A DNA stretch of 64,000 nt, from the NCBI GenBank assembly GCA_024180945.1, contig JAKSGN010000036.1, positions 1,426,001 to 1,490,000 on the forward strand, written 5' to 3'. Made by a program: the position numbers and the translations under genes. The first letter of the stretch is position 1. Each line of letters opens with the position of its first letter. Below the pieces are notes generated by a model. The model was not told the origin of the DNA. It saw only the letters and a list, made by a program, of their open reading frames with translations, and ran no database searches. The stretch is from Macrophomina tecta (lineage: Eukaryota > Ascomycota > Dothideomycetes > Botryosphaeriales > Botryosphaeriaceae). Below, piece after piece: positions 11,735-22,923 of this stretch.

Positions 11735-12771
11735 GAACGGGACCGGCGCGAGTCGAATGGCGCGGAGGAGAAACCCGCGTCATCGCGAGAACGTGCGGCC
11801 CCATTTTTTGAGTTGCTGAAAATGATTTGTCCGAACTATGCGAAACTTCTCCGCGAGGTAGCACAGTCTTGAACCGTTGGGCCGCTGAAAATGAAAGGTG
11901 CTGAGGAATGTGGCGGGAGAGCGGGTGGTCTGGACGGATTCGCCGCGTCGTTTTGGAGGGCGCAAGGATGCTTCCAGGCATCCCAAGTATTTGCCAGCGA
12001 TCAGCCCGGCGCCCTGGGTTTCACGATTGCGAAGCACGCAGCAAGCTCGCCGAAAGTTCCGTCATTGACATGCGTTAACGAACCGTGCTCCCGGCACCTG
12101 GCTGTTAGCGAAAATAGCAATGGCGTAGTGTGATGGTCTGCACTCAGCGGTCAACACAGCTACAGCGGACGTGCGAGACAAGCGACGGGTGCCAGTTGGA
12201 AAGGCCATGAGGAGCGCTGCGGCCGGGCTTATTGTTGCATGCCGGCTGGCTGAGATGAGTAAGATAACGCTTTCCGGGCGGCACAAGCTGAACGGATGCC
12301 AAATACGCCTCGCGGGCACAGCAGGACGCGCAGAAGCGGATGCTGCAGTGCGAAAACGTGACGGGCCTCGTGGCGAGGGGTCGGCATGTAGGACAGATGA
12401 GTCGGATGCAGGCGTAGCTGAGTGCGACGAGGACGGGCCGGGGTCGCGAGGGGCCAAGTGACACCGATGCGATTCACAGCTAGGGAAGCGGCTTGTGATA
12501 AGGAGCTGGCGATGGTGTCGCACTGAGACTGCCGTGGACACACAGTCGAAGTTTCTGGGGCGCGCGATGGGCAGCCGCTGGAGGGCGGGAGAGGCATCAT
12601 GTGCGGCCGAGGAGAGCGATCTTGAGCAGACCGCCATGCTCGCTGCCAAAAGGAGCATGTGCAATGTGACCCGGCTCTCCACTCCGGCTGCGCATGACAA
12701 GAGGCCATGGTGCGCGGCCGCTAACACGCAACGATGCAATGCAGGCGGCGAAAAAGAGACGGCGTCGCTGG

Positions 12772-12841
12772 GCGTTACCCACCTGGCAGGTCTCGCGCAG
12801 TCGAGGAGACTCGAGCGTTACCCACCGCTGCGGCGGTAACG
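12772..12841. repeat. 12-bp direct repeat with adjoining hairpin
   Basis: GCGTTACCCACC occurs at 12772-12783 and again at 12815-12826. The second copy also forms a stem with GGTAACG at about 12835-12841 (7 bp), and the loop contains a small CCGC/GCGG stem. It lies in GC-rich non-coding sequence about 0.9 kb before the PH-domain gene. Confidence 0.4.
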
Positions 12842-13401
12842 TGACCGGCCGCGACAGGGCAGTCCCCCGGCGGTCAGGATGCAGAACGAGTCGCCGGGCG
12901 GCAGCGATCATCGCAGAAATGACCTCAGGTGAGATCTACCTCGGAAGCGCCCGCCGCAACAGCGCAAACAGTGGGGCCCGTTTTGTTTCTGCGTGACTCG
13001 CGCACTGCGACAAGCTGTGCCGCGCAGCGTTGGGCGCGGTGCGCGAGCGGTGCGGGCGCGGCGGCGGCGGCGGTGGCCAGGCCGGGCCCGGTGCAGATGG
13101 GGTGCGTGGCCTGGCGGGAGGAGAAAACGGGCTTGGGCGCGGCTCGTCGTCTTGGCCGATCTGCGGTGAAAGCCGGCGTGGGCGCAGGCAGGGCGAGAGG
13201 GGTTTGGCTGGGGCGGTGGGGACTCTGGCGCGGATTTGGAAGAGCAGCGGGCGCCCATTCGCGCTGGGGGCTCACGCGCAGGCTGTGGTGTGATGGCCGC
13301 ACCAGTTCCCCGCGCTCGACAGGCCTGCATGCCTGTCCCCTGCTGCGTCCTGCAGCTCATGCCCAGATATCAAGCCCACACCCGCCCGTCGAAATAGCGC
13401 C

Positions 13402-13437
13402 CCATTGCCCATTGCCCATTGCCCATTGCCCATTGCC
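13402..13437 (+). repeat. CCCATTG heptamer tandem repeat, about five copies
   Basis: Five near-perfect consecutive copies of CCCATTG, about 305 bp before the ATG of the PH-domain gene, probably in its promoter or 5' leader. A seven-base unit would shift frame if it were coding, which supports a non-coding position. Confidence 0.85.
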
Positions 13438-13740
13438 GACGGCCTCTTTGTCCAGGCCAGTCCCGTCCAAAGCCACCTCCCACCGCGAACAAGGCCAACA
13501 GCGCAGCTGAGACACGCCGCTGCGCGCACGTCCAGCGTCCATTAAACCCTCGACCAGTCCGCGCCGAGCTAGCTCACGAGCCACGACCGCAGTCCAGACA
13601 CTGCGACCCAGCGCACTCACTGTCGAATCCAACGATATGTATGCCATGCGCGCCTGGTAGAATCTCCCTCCGCACCCTCGCCCGCTTCCCTCGACCGCTG
13701 CATTCGCCCGCGGCCCTCGCTCTCCCCCGCCCGAACTGCC

Positions 13741-15483
13741 ATGAGCGCTTCCGCCCTGGGTGCTGTGCTCTTCCGCCACCATACCGCCATGATGCAATGC
13801 GCCATGCCGCAGTATCCGCAGCAGCGTGCCGCCTCCGCAAACGACTCCGGAAGCATATCTTCCGCAGGAGCAGCCCCGGCCGCCGCCACTACTACTACCA
13901 CTACCACCGCCGCAACCACCGCAACCAGCACGGCCACAGCCACGGCCACCAGCATTCCCAGCTGCTACGGCTACCACAACACCTTTCACACCCATTCGCA
14001 GCCCGCCGACCCAACAGCGCAACCCCCAGCATACACACCGCGTAACCTCGAGCAAATCCCTGCCAGGGACGCCTTGCCAAGCTACTCGTGTTCGGTGTTA
14101 TTCGAGGGGCCGCTAGGTTTCAAGCCCGAATACACCAACATCTTCGATAAGCCGGGCCCAAGAGACCGCCAGTGGCAGGATGTCTACGTTATTCTGCGCG
14201 GCACTCAGCTGCATATTCACCGCCTCAAGACCAGCTTGTTCTCAAAGTCCAAGAAACCTGCCCCGGGCAGGCTCATCCGCACCTATTCGCTCCAGCATGC
14301 CGAGCTCGGGCTCGCCCTGGATTTCAAGAAGACTGAGCTCACTCCGAAGTCTCCTTTGGCGAAGCTTGTCCCGCTTAACGCCCGCCAAGCTGTGTACCAG
14401 ACTGACCCGCACCTCTTCTGGCCCGTTAGGGAGCACGTGATGCGCCTGCGCCTGGAAACGGACCAGTTCCTGCTCTGTGCACCTGAGCAGGAGGGGATGC
14501 TGGACTGGATCGAGCAACTCTGTGCTGCGGTCGACATCAGCCCGCCATTGGAAGACCGCAGCGAGCCCCGCTACCGCAGTTTGCCCAGACGAGGCCGCAG
14601 GCAGAGACAGCTCGACGGCAGGACCACCCGCCAGGATGCGATTGACTTGAGTGCCCGGAGGCTTCTTGCCGAGCAGGAGCGCATCATCAGAACTCTGTAT
14701 CCGAACCTTGCCCGCAACTCCGAGGACGAGCAGTCTGAACAGCTTGCAAGCACAGGTGCTACCGATGCCGATGCCGAAGATCTCGATGCCGCCGACATGC
14801 TCTTCCCTGGCCGGCCGTTGTCTCCGCGCCCTGGAAACCTCTCCAACAGCAGTACTCAGAACATGGATTACATCCTCGAGCACGCTACGACCCGCCGCTC
14901 ATCGGTTGCTTCTCCCGTCGAACAGGCAGCATCCGCCTCTGACAAGTACCCATTCGCCGAACATCCCCAACCATCAGCCTCGTCCATTGTCCGTTACCGC
15001 CGGCGTTGCGCGCCTGTGCTCCTGGCTTCCTCGCCCCGTGCCAGCGATGTCATGTACTGCGACGGCATCCGGCTCCGCATCAACGCAAGGAAGCAGATGG
15101 TCACGGAGTTCACGGAATCCCCTCCGCACTACAGCTCACACCGCTTTACCCAGGGCGACCGCGAGGCGTGCATTCGCATGACGACCCGACCGGATGTTCG
15201 ACGCGAAGCGTCTGATGCCAGTGTCGCCATGTCTTTCCATCGGGACGCCGATGCCGACCTCACCCCGGTCGCCAGTCGCAGCACTCAGCCGCGCACCGAT
15301 ATTGACGACATCGAGTCGCACCAAGCTGACCAACAGCCGCACGACAGCGAGCCATCCAGCCCCACAATGGCTCAGCTCAGCAAGGTTGAAACCGAAGGCG
15401 AACGCAACGACCGCCGCCTGCTGGACCGGGTCAAGGCCCCGCTTTCGGGTGTTGCCGAGGCATTTGGTGGACTCGTCGTCTAA
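13741..15483 (+). CDS. PH-domain protein
   Basis: A single uninterrupted frame of 580 residues from ATG 13741 to TAA. Residues 1-110 are low-complexity, with a Thr/Ala tract (about 48-72) encoded by an ACC/ACT-type triplet repeat. A PH-like domain covers about 115-268. It opens with SVLFEGPLGFKPEYTN, continues with RQWQDVYVILRGTQLHIHRL (typical first strands), and ends with QFLLCAPEQEGMLDWIEQLCAAVDI, the Trp-containing C-terminal helix of PH domains. The rest is a basic linker (RRGRRQRQ) and a disordered Ser/Asp-rich tail. PH domains bind phosphoinositides, so a membrane-associated signalling or scaffold role is inferred. I do not recognise a named orthologue. Confidence 0.85.
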   Translation: MSASALGAVLFRHHTAMMQCAMPQYPQQRAASANDSGSISSAGAAPAAATTTTTTTAATTATSTATATATSIPSCYGYHNTFHTHSQPADPTAQPPAYTPRNLEQIPARDALPSYSCSVLFEGPLGFKPEYTNIFDKPGPRDRQWQDVYVILRGTQLHIHRLKTSLFSKSKKPAPGRLIRTYSLQHAELGLALDFKKTELTPKSPLAKLVPLNARQAVYQTDPHLFWPVREHVMRLRLETDQFLLCAPEQEGMLDWIEQLCAAVDISPPLEDRSEPRYRSLPRRGRRQRQLDGRTTRQDAIDLSARRLLAEQERIIRTLYPNLARNSEDEQSEQLASTGATDADAEDLDAADMLFPGRPLSPRPGNLSNSSTQNMDYILEHATTRRSSVASPVEQAASASDKYPFAEHPQPSASSIVRYRRRCAPVLLASSPRASDVMYCDGIRLRINARKQMVTEFTESPPHYSSHRFTQGDREACIRMTTRPDVRREASDASVAMSFHRDADADLTPVASRSTQPRTDIDDIESHQADQQPHDSEPSSPTMAQLSKVETEGERNDRRLLDRVKAPLSGVAEAFGGLVV

Positions 15484-18400
15484 GCAAACTGCGTGCCGCA
15501 CTCGTCACACGCCACCAAACTACCCGCTGCGCCAGGCCATCATCCCTTCATACTCTCCTTCGTACTGCCCTTCATTTTCCTTTTTCCCAGCGAACCAGCG
15601 AATGAATTCGAACACAACGTGGCTTTCACACTCGGACCGGATCTCGAGGCCACCTATACCGCGAGACGGGAGGAGAAAGCAACCACACGATAAGAGAACC
15701 GTAACGATCGACGAATTTCCTCAGACATGTACAGAGGCATAACACAGCCGCGCAGCAGCGCTTGCGGCGAGCTAACAACGGCGTCGGTAGTTGATCAGTA
15801 GTTTTGTTTTGCACAACAGGCAACCCGGACAATTCGTAGCGGGTTCGCCGAAAGGCGTTGGAAGATACCCCATCCTCATTTGCATAGCACTAAGGGCCGT
15901 GCTCACTGTCCCTCTCTGAATACAATTTTCCTTTTCCTCACTTTCGTTGGACATATTCTCATTTGATTTCTCCGTTTTTTCTCTCTTCTTTTGGTTCGTC
16001 TTTATTCTCGCGTGCATTAGTCAAGATGTTGGGTTTGGCAAAATCGGATTTGCTAGGATTTCCGTTTGGATACAAAGATACCCCCGCGACAGAACCAGTT
16101 TGCAGGAACAGAGAGCGAAGTGAGTGCAATAATCGCAGGTGAGGCACATAGCGAGCAGCAGCAGCGGGGGGACAGCGCATGCGAGAAACCAAAGCTGTCG
16201 TTTCCGAGACGCGAAATATTCAAGGCTCTTTCTTAGCAGTATCCACTCCATTGAATATACTTGTGAAACCTGAGTCGAAATCCCACCCTTTTTACTTTTT
16301 TTTTCGCTGACCTGCAGGTTCATCAATGCTTACTCCTATCAAGCGCGCAGACAGTCAGTCTCCTAATCGGAGACTTGTGATGATCGTGCCGTGCCTGCAT
16401 CATGCAGGTAAGCCGCCCCTCAATAATTGCGCGATTGGACCCTGTCAGCAAAACTCTCTAAACGATCCGCTTCTCGAATCTGTAAACCGGCCGGTCCAGG
16501 AATTAGTGCTTCAGCCGCTAGTAAACACGCGCACGGCGTCGATCGTTCGCCGTGTCTTTTCTCGGTTGTCAGTCTGGATCGGTCCCCCGTTCTCCGTAGT
16601 CGCATGAGCATGTGCGCGAAATGCACTAAGCACGGCCAGCCACTAGATACTCGCTGGCGCAGTGGACGGTAGCCGTCCGTTTTTACCCGCCGTTCCGCCG
16701 AGTACCTAGGTGGACATTGTCGTAGAAGAGAGAATATGCATCATTCTTGCCATGTGGCCAGCTTAAGCTCAATAACTCTGTCGCAGACCCTTGTCTCCCC
16801 ATCCCTTGTCCCGAGACAAACCATGACCCTGCGGTTGGACCGGTTGTCTCCTCCCAGACACCCGGTTACGTGACACGCGCAGCTCCCGGCCCGGTTCCGG
16901 GCATCGGGGAAACAAAAAAAACTCAAATCGTCGGCAACACAGTGCGAACCCGGCGATCAGGTCGCCTTGCGGTAGACTAGAGAAAAACAAAGGAGAGAAT
17001 AGAATGAAACCAGGGATCGGGAAGGAAAAGCAAGAATCACCGTTCCTGTGGCCCCTGAGCTACGTAGTCGTTCCCACATGTTTGCTCTTGGTCTGGCCGG
17101 GGAACTTTGGTTGATGGGGCCATTCCCGTTGGGAAGGGTCCCCGATCCTGCTTGCTCTTTTCTTACCCGATCGGGCAAGTGGGTGCAGGCATCCGGATAC
17201 TTGGTTGGTCGGCTTCCCATTTCTCGGGTTGGGACAGTCGTCACCGAACCGAAGTTGCGGGATGGCTGCACCTCTTGTCGGTCCGGCCAGGTGGGAAGAC
17301 AAGGGCACTACGGGAAGGTCCAGTCCTTTCTCTGGTTCATCGCCGGCAGTATGGTAAGGACACAGGGGCGGAGAGCGGAATCCAGGGATGGACATACGTG
17401 GGTGGAGGCGGCTGCGGAGATGCCTGCGCGATTATCGGGGAGGAGCGGAGCGTAGGCTGGTGATTTGTGGAAGGTGTTCGTCACTCTGCGGACCAAGAAG
17501 TATGGCATTCCACGCAGCAACGTAATGCTGAGGCCTTTCGCGAAAGTGAGGAAGCACATTCCGGCTTTTTGAAGATCGAGCTAGACGTTTGGTGGGTTAT
17601 GTCAGCAGTGGCCATGGACATGCATGCGGAGCTGAGTTAATGCTTGTCCATAATACGGCGGCTTTCATTTCTACAGGACTGTTTACAACTGGGTGTATAT
17701 AATGAGAATGCACTGCTGTAGCAAATATTTCTGTCTAAACTCGAGATCCATATGCTCCAACTTCTTACGTGAAAGCAAGGACTGGACGGTGTAGTCCAAC
17801 ATGTCTTGAAAGGTAGTGATAGAACACTGTTCGATGTCCATGCATCGGGTGCGACTCAACCGGGACGGTAAGGAATTTAAATGGAAATTCGCCATTTAGA
17901 GCTAGTAGCCGTACCACAAATAAGTGTCCGTACGAGCTGTTGTCTCTCCCTCAAATAGATGCTGCTTGAGTGCAGATGGTTCCGTGAAGGGTGCTTGCAT
18001 AACCTCAAGTGTCCTCTTTCCCGATAAGATCTCGTACCCCGAGTGACGATGAATCCACAGGGAGGAATATCGATATCAGCTCATATGAGCCCTATCTAAA
18101 ATGTTAGCCTCATACGTCTTGATTCATGCCTCACCGAACACACTTCTCCATACCTACACCCCAGCTGTCATACACCCCAGCACACACGCCATGCACCTTC
18201 CAGACGCAAAGGCACTACCATGCATCAAGTTAACTCTTATTCGAATCCCTCCACAGCCTCGCTCTTCACGCAACGGCCCTGGACCACCGACAAGCTTGCC
18301 AAGTGCCCCCACCAATCACCTCCACCGAAACGCGCGTCAGATCTCACAATCCCACCAAACACCGAACTCCGCGCTATCTCAGCGCTGTCGATAAATGCTG

Positions 18401-19662
18401 AAACCGACAACAATGATAAGAGGTCACCTACAGGCGTGCGTTGCGGTCATTCCCTTTCACCACCATTACGCACGCAGCCGCATCCGCATGTGCACTCAAC
18501 CGGAGACCGGAGACTTCGATCTCCGTCTCACTGCAACGGCCTGCAGACTCCATGTAGCTTTTACTGAATCCCTTCCTCGCCACAGAGGTATGATCACACG
18601 AGAAACCCCCCACCTACGCACAATGACGAAAGAAACCGTGGGCCCGTCGTTCGATCACCAAGAGAAGCAAGAAAATTCAGCGATATCCGCATCATGATCG
18701 CCGGGAGAAGGCAGGATCAAACAAAGAAAGAGGAAAAGCGAACCATCTCGAAGATAAAGACGTCAGAGTATGATGACGACGTACCTTTAAGCTTCCCGGC
18801 CGACAGCCTAAAAAGCGCCCATCAGAAGAGAAGCAAAAGAGTGTCGTTCATGTTAACCTTGAGCGTGGAGTCGCAGGAATGCCGCGGGTCATCCGCCGAA
18901 CTCCGATTCGCAGAAAGACGCGGCAGAGAGGTAGTGAAGACCGGGTCTCCGCAACGAAATTGCGAGCGCGTGATCCGGCACTAAGCAGGGAGGAAAAGAG
19001 CGGAGAGAAGGCAAAGGGGAAATACCAGAGGTAAACAAAAGGTGTTGGCTTGAGAAAAGGAAGGTTATTATTGCTGTGCTATACATGCCAGACGCTGCTG
19101 TTATGTGGAAATTCTCCCACAAGACGAAGAGAGTAAAGAAATCTATTGGTCCACCAGGGACCGGTTGAGGGGGATATCATTGAGACTTTTCGACGTTCGA
19201 CCCTTCCTTTCTCATTACCCTTCTCAGACTGGTGAGGCAATTAAGCCCACCCGCCAGGAATCGCCCAGCAACCTGGCGATAGTAAAGAGAAGCCCTCAGG
19301 CAAAAAGACAATGGAATGACGGCAAAAGGAAAGAGATGGCTATGGCGAATAGGGTGCGATCGAAAGATCGATTGAGTCAGAGGAAAAGATGCACATATGA
19401 AAATTCCGTCGAATGGTAGACACAGAAATGCAACTCCGGATACGTGCCTCGGTCCACCCAATGATTGTGCCTAAACCAGCATCTGCTGATGTCGTGGATA
19501 GAAAATCGTGCTCCCAATGTGTCGCCGAGCAAACGCCAGGGCCAGAACCGGAACCGTAGATGCATGCGCGAGACGCCGAGTAATACTATGCAATGCCGAA
19601 TTACGCCAGACCCGTGAGCCTCCAGAACATACTCCTTATTCTTCAACGGGTATCGAATCCTT
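15484..19662. other. Gene-free convergent interval, 4.2 kb
   Basis: Lies between the 3' ends of two converging genes. The first few hundred bases are probably 3' UTR of the PH-domain gene. All open frames are short and without recognisable motifs, and I could not assemble a spliced gene. The right part (about 18.6-19.4 kb) is purine-rich on the plus strand. Nothing else was recognised. Confidence 0.5.
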
Positions 19663-21711
19663 TCAGGCTTCCCAGACAACGACCTTGTTTGGCTCGTTTA
19701 TTGATCTCCTTGTCTTCTTGACCATCAAGTTCTCCTTATTTCTCGTTCCTCCTGCACCAGCAACAGCTTTCTCGTCCATGCTATTTTGATCCATTTTTTC
19801 CTTGATAAAAACTTCCAGACTCTTCCGTGGAATCGACTCAAGCCTTGCTCGACAGCCCTGACAGATGCGCAGGGCGCACCACGTGCAAGTCCAGTGGAAG
19901 TCTGTGCTTGCTGAGAAGCACAGCATGCAGCCGACCGGAAGAACACGGTTGTTGCTCCGATGGAACCGCCGATGGTTGTGGAAGCATTGGATGTGAACAC
20001 AGTTGAGTCGGGGCGTCATGGTCCTCTCGGGCCGCATTTGCGTGTTGAAGAGTTGGAAGATCGGAGCGGAGGGACTGGTGAGCGTGGGGCTGGAGAGCTC
20101 GGTCGGGGAGGTAGCGGGTGGGGAAGCAGGGGCAGGAGTAGGAGTATTGGAGACACTGGCGGGATTTGGAGAAGTCGGTGGTGAAAGAGTTGGTTTGTAA
20201 GGTTTTGTGCTCTGAAGTTTGTTCGTTGAGGACTGGGAGTTTCAGTTATTCTCACAATCGCTGAGAGCAAACGAACGTGTTAAGCACAAAGAACAACGCG
20301 CACGCAAGAGAATATTACAATGTGACCAAGGGGCCTACCTTGAAGATGTCAAAGCCTGTACTACTCTTGCCGCGATAGTGCATGGCCACTTTCTGTTCTT
20401 TCATAGTCGCGTCGCTAGGCTTCTTGATGAGACCATACTTGGACGGGCTTTCCTCAGGGACCGGGCTTGGGGATGGGAGCAGGTCGACGGCAGCAGGCTT
20501 CAGCGTGGGCGTGATCGGCTCCTCGTCATCAGGCTCAGTCGGCGGGGAGTTGGAGCGATCCCTGACAGCGGTAGCTTCAGACAGCGTCGTCGAAACCGAT
20601 CGCGAGTTGCGATTGGGCTCGACCAGGGTGTTTCCTTCGGAATGCGGTGCCGAGGACTGCGGAAGTGTTACCGGTTGATGTAACGGTGCATTGGGCTTGG
20701 AGATGTGTACTGCTGGTGTGGGTGCTTCAGCTTGCAGTTGAGCTTGCGCGGCCCCCGCTGGAGCTCCGGGTGCTGCATGACCCTGAGCTGGAGCTATGGG
20801 AGCACCATTGGATTGCGGGGCAGGCGGTGGAGAGTCCCGCTTGACAGGCTTGCGGCGCAGAGAGAACTTGGAGCGTTGCGAGGGCGAGGTCTGGTCGCCA
20901 GCGGCCTTCGAGGCCTTGTTGCCCATTGTAGGTGCGCCAGCAGCGTTGGTGGATGGGTCGGAGGGCCTGGGTAGGTCTGTTTTGGCCGGCGGGAGCGGCG
21001 GGGTAGGCGGCAAGGGTAGCTCTTCGCGCAGGCGAGCAGATTGGTGAGCTCTGGCGCGGTCGGGGGTGGGCAAGTGTTGGAGGTTAGGAGCGGAGAGGGT
21101 CAGGGGAGGCAACGGGGAGCTGGTGTCGGTCTTGGCAGGCGTGGCAGCGGCAGTGGAGCCGTTACTACGGGCCAGCTTCAGGTCTGGCGGCTTTGGCCGC
21201 CTGCCACGAAATGAGAGCGAGCGTGCCGAAGAGAGTAGCATGGTCGGATCGCGCGTGTTTCCAGCTGGCGATCCCCGGTGTGAGGCTGCTGGCGCATCGG
21301 CCACTGCATCGAGCACTGTCAGCGGCTGTTCTGGCTGAGCGCGTCTTATACCGCGCCCATCGCCATGTTGCGGAAATAACAGGCGCTGTGTTTACCACAC
21401 GGCGCCCCGGGAGCGAGAATGTCGGCGGCGGCGATCGCAACCGGCTTCAGCAAGGGCATCAGGGCACACCCACCTCGCAGTCGGAAGCCCACCAGCGGCG
21501 CCAGCGGCTTGTCCCTGCCCACCGGCGACACGGGGGCAGATTGCACAGGCGGCGCAGCTGCAGCTGCAGGCGACAGCTCGGTCTGCGTGTAGTAGTCGTC
21601 CAGGTCGACGTCGTCGTCTCTGCTGTCGCCGTAGTCGCTGAGAATCTGGCTGATGATGTCCTGCCGACGCGTCGGCGCGGCGTCAAGCCGCATCACGTCT
21701 GCTGCTGCCAT
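19663..21711 (-). CDS. Fungal protein with C-terminal Cys/His cluster, function unknown
   Basis: Model join(19663..20232, 20339..21315, 21474..21711), 594 residues. The first intron (158 nt, GTGGGT...GACAG) has several usable in-frame acceptors nearby, so the exon 2 start is uncertain by a few codons. The second is 106 nt (GTAGGC...CCCAG). The N-terminus has an acidic segment (QDIISQILSDYGDSRDDDVDLDDYY). The middle is disordered, rich in Pro, Ala and Ser, with basic patches. The C-terminus has a dense metal-site-like cluster: C483, C488, H490, H492, C507, C510, H518, C521, C524, C529 and C532, with the segment NNRVLPVGCMLC and three CxxC pairs. I know similar tails in uncharacterised Dothideomycete proteins, but no function. 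Zinc binding is inferred. Confidence 0.75.
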
Positions 21712-22923
21712 GCCGGGAGGTGCTGTTGCGGCGGGAGCTTGTACGAGGGGAGAGGCAGGTGGTCGTGCAATGATATGCTTTTCGCAGCGCCCAAGGCCAG
21801 CAGCAGTGCGAGCAACTTACAAAGCCCGCATCCCTGTTCAGCCTTGCCTAAAACACGCCTTGTTTCATGCCCGCCGTCGTTCGCGGCCGCCGTCTCTACT
21901 CGACTCCGTCGCCGCAGCGCCTGGCACCCTTGCAGCCCGCTCTGCTGGAGGTCGCCGCTTGCAGAATTGCACCTCCGAACCCGCACGAGATGCGGCCGCA
22001 GAAGCTGATCGCCCGCCGTTGTCTGTCAGGCACGCCGCATTGCCAAGCCACAGCCGGCCGATCAACCGGGGGACGATGCGCGCTTTCCCGACCAGGATTC
22101 CCCGCCATCCCAACTCCTGCAATACCTCCCACCAAGCCAGCGGACAGCGCAGATACGGCCTCTAATACGCCCGCCCTCCTGCGGCTCATCGGGCTGCGAT
22201 TGAAACGGCAACAAACTTTGGTGCGATCCGTTCCTGACAGCCCGCCAGCCAGTCGGCGACGTCCGACTGCCCGCGTTTCCGCCCCGAGTCGGAAATAAGG
22301 CTGGCCGTTGGGGATGCTTACATGTCCATCACGCATCAGTGGAGAAATTCAATGGATAATCGAGGGCAAATTTATTAAATCTGTACAGCTTTCATCAACT
22401 TCGTCACCAAGACCTCGCCGGGCCATTTTATCCAACGTCTTCCATCAATATGTCCATTTGAACTGCCGGACAAAGCCCAGCAGGAAACAAGCCGACTGTA
22501 TCACCTCTATAACAGGGGACGTCGTGCCTCCAAATACGGGGGCGCAGGTGCGGTCTCGGGTAGGGCTGATCCCTCACGGTTATTCCGATTTCCGCGGGTC
22601 GGGGTATGAATCAAAGGAGTCCCAGTGCGCCATCGCTGTTTATGAAAGAAATTATGTATGAGAAGATCCGGGGGGGGGGGGGGTTTTATGCGTCAATATC
22701 GACATCATGACGAGCTGTTATGAGCTGCGATAAATTAAAGGAGAATCGACCCGCAAAGGATCGCGAGTCGTGATAAATGGGCTGCGGGAGCCAAGCCCTC
22801 AAGCGGGATTGCCGGGAAGTTTCTCCAGCTTTGGCTTTCCGGCGCAAAATCGACGGACAGCCCTGGAAGCATCTACCGGTGGCTCTCAACCCCTTGATCG
22901 GATGGTAGGTGGCTGAGCTTAAT
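21712..22923. other. Gene-free interval, 1.2 kb
   Basis: Upstream of the Cys/His-cluster gene and downstream of the DUF7729-type gene. It is GC-rich on the left and AT-richer on the right. It contains a run of 14 G at 22670-22683. No gene was seen. Confidence 0.6.
22670..22683 (+). repeat. G14 homopolymer
   Basis: Fourteen consecutive G residues, about 240 bp downstream of the stop codon of the DUF7729-type gene on the opposite strand, where the transcript would carry a C run. Confidence 0.9.

Larger units (their letters stand above)
9670..13740. other. Gene-free interval, 4.1 kb
   Basis: Lies between the Afi1-type gene and the PH-domain gene, both on the plus strand. The left half is mixed in composition with a T14 run at 9947-9960. 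The right half (about 11.7-13.7 kb) is GC-rich. Open frames up to about 225 codons exist on the minus strand but have no family motifs and the composition of chance GC-rich frames. A palindromic TGACGTCA (11727-11734), a repeat and hairpin near 12.8 kb, and a heptamer repeat at 13.4 kb are listed or discussed separately. Confidence 0.55.

Noticed and set aside
11457..11981. Open frame of 174 codons on the minus strand
   Set aside because: The C-terminal part looks somewhat protein-like, but there is no motif, no splice partner and no support beyond the open frame.
12062..12739. Open frame of about 225 codons on the minus strand
   Set aside because: No family motif, Arg/Ser/Ala/His-rich as in chance frames of GC-rich DNA, and overlapped by equal frames on both strands.
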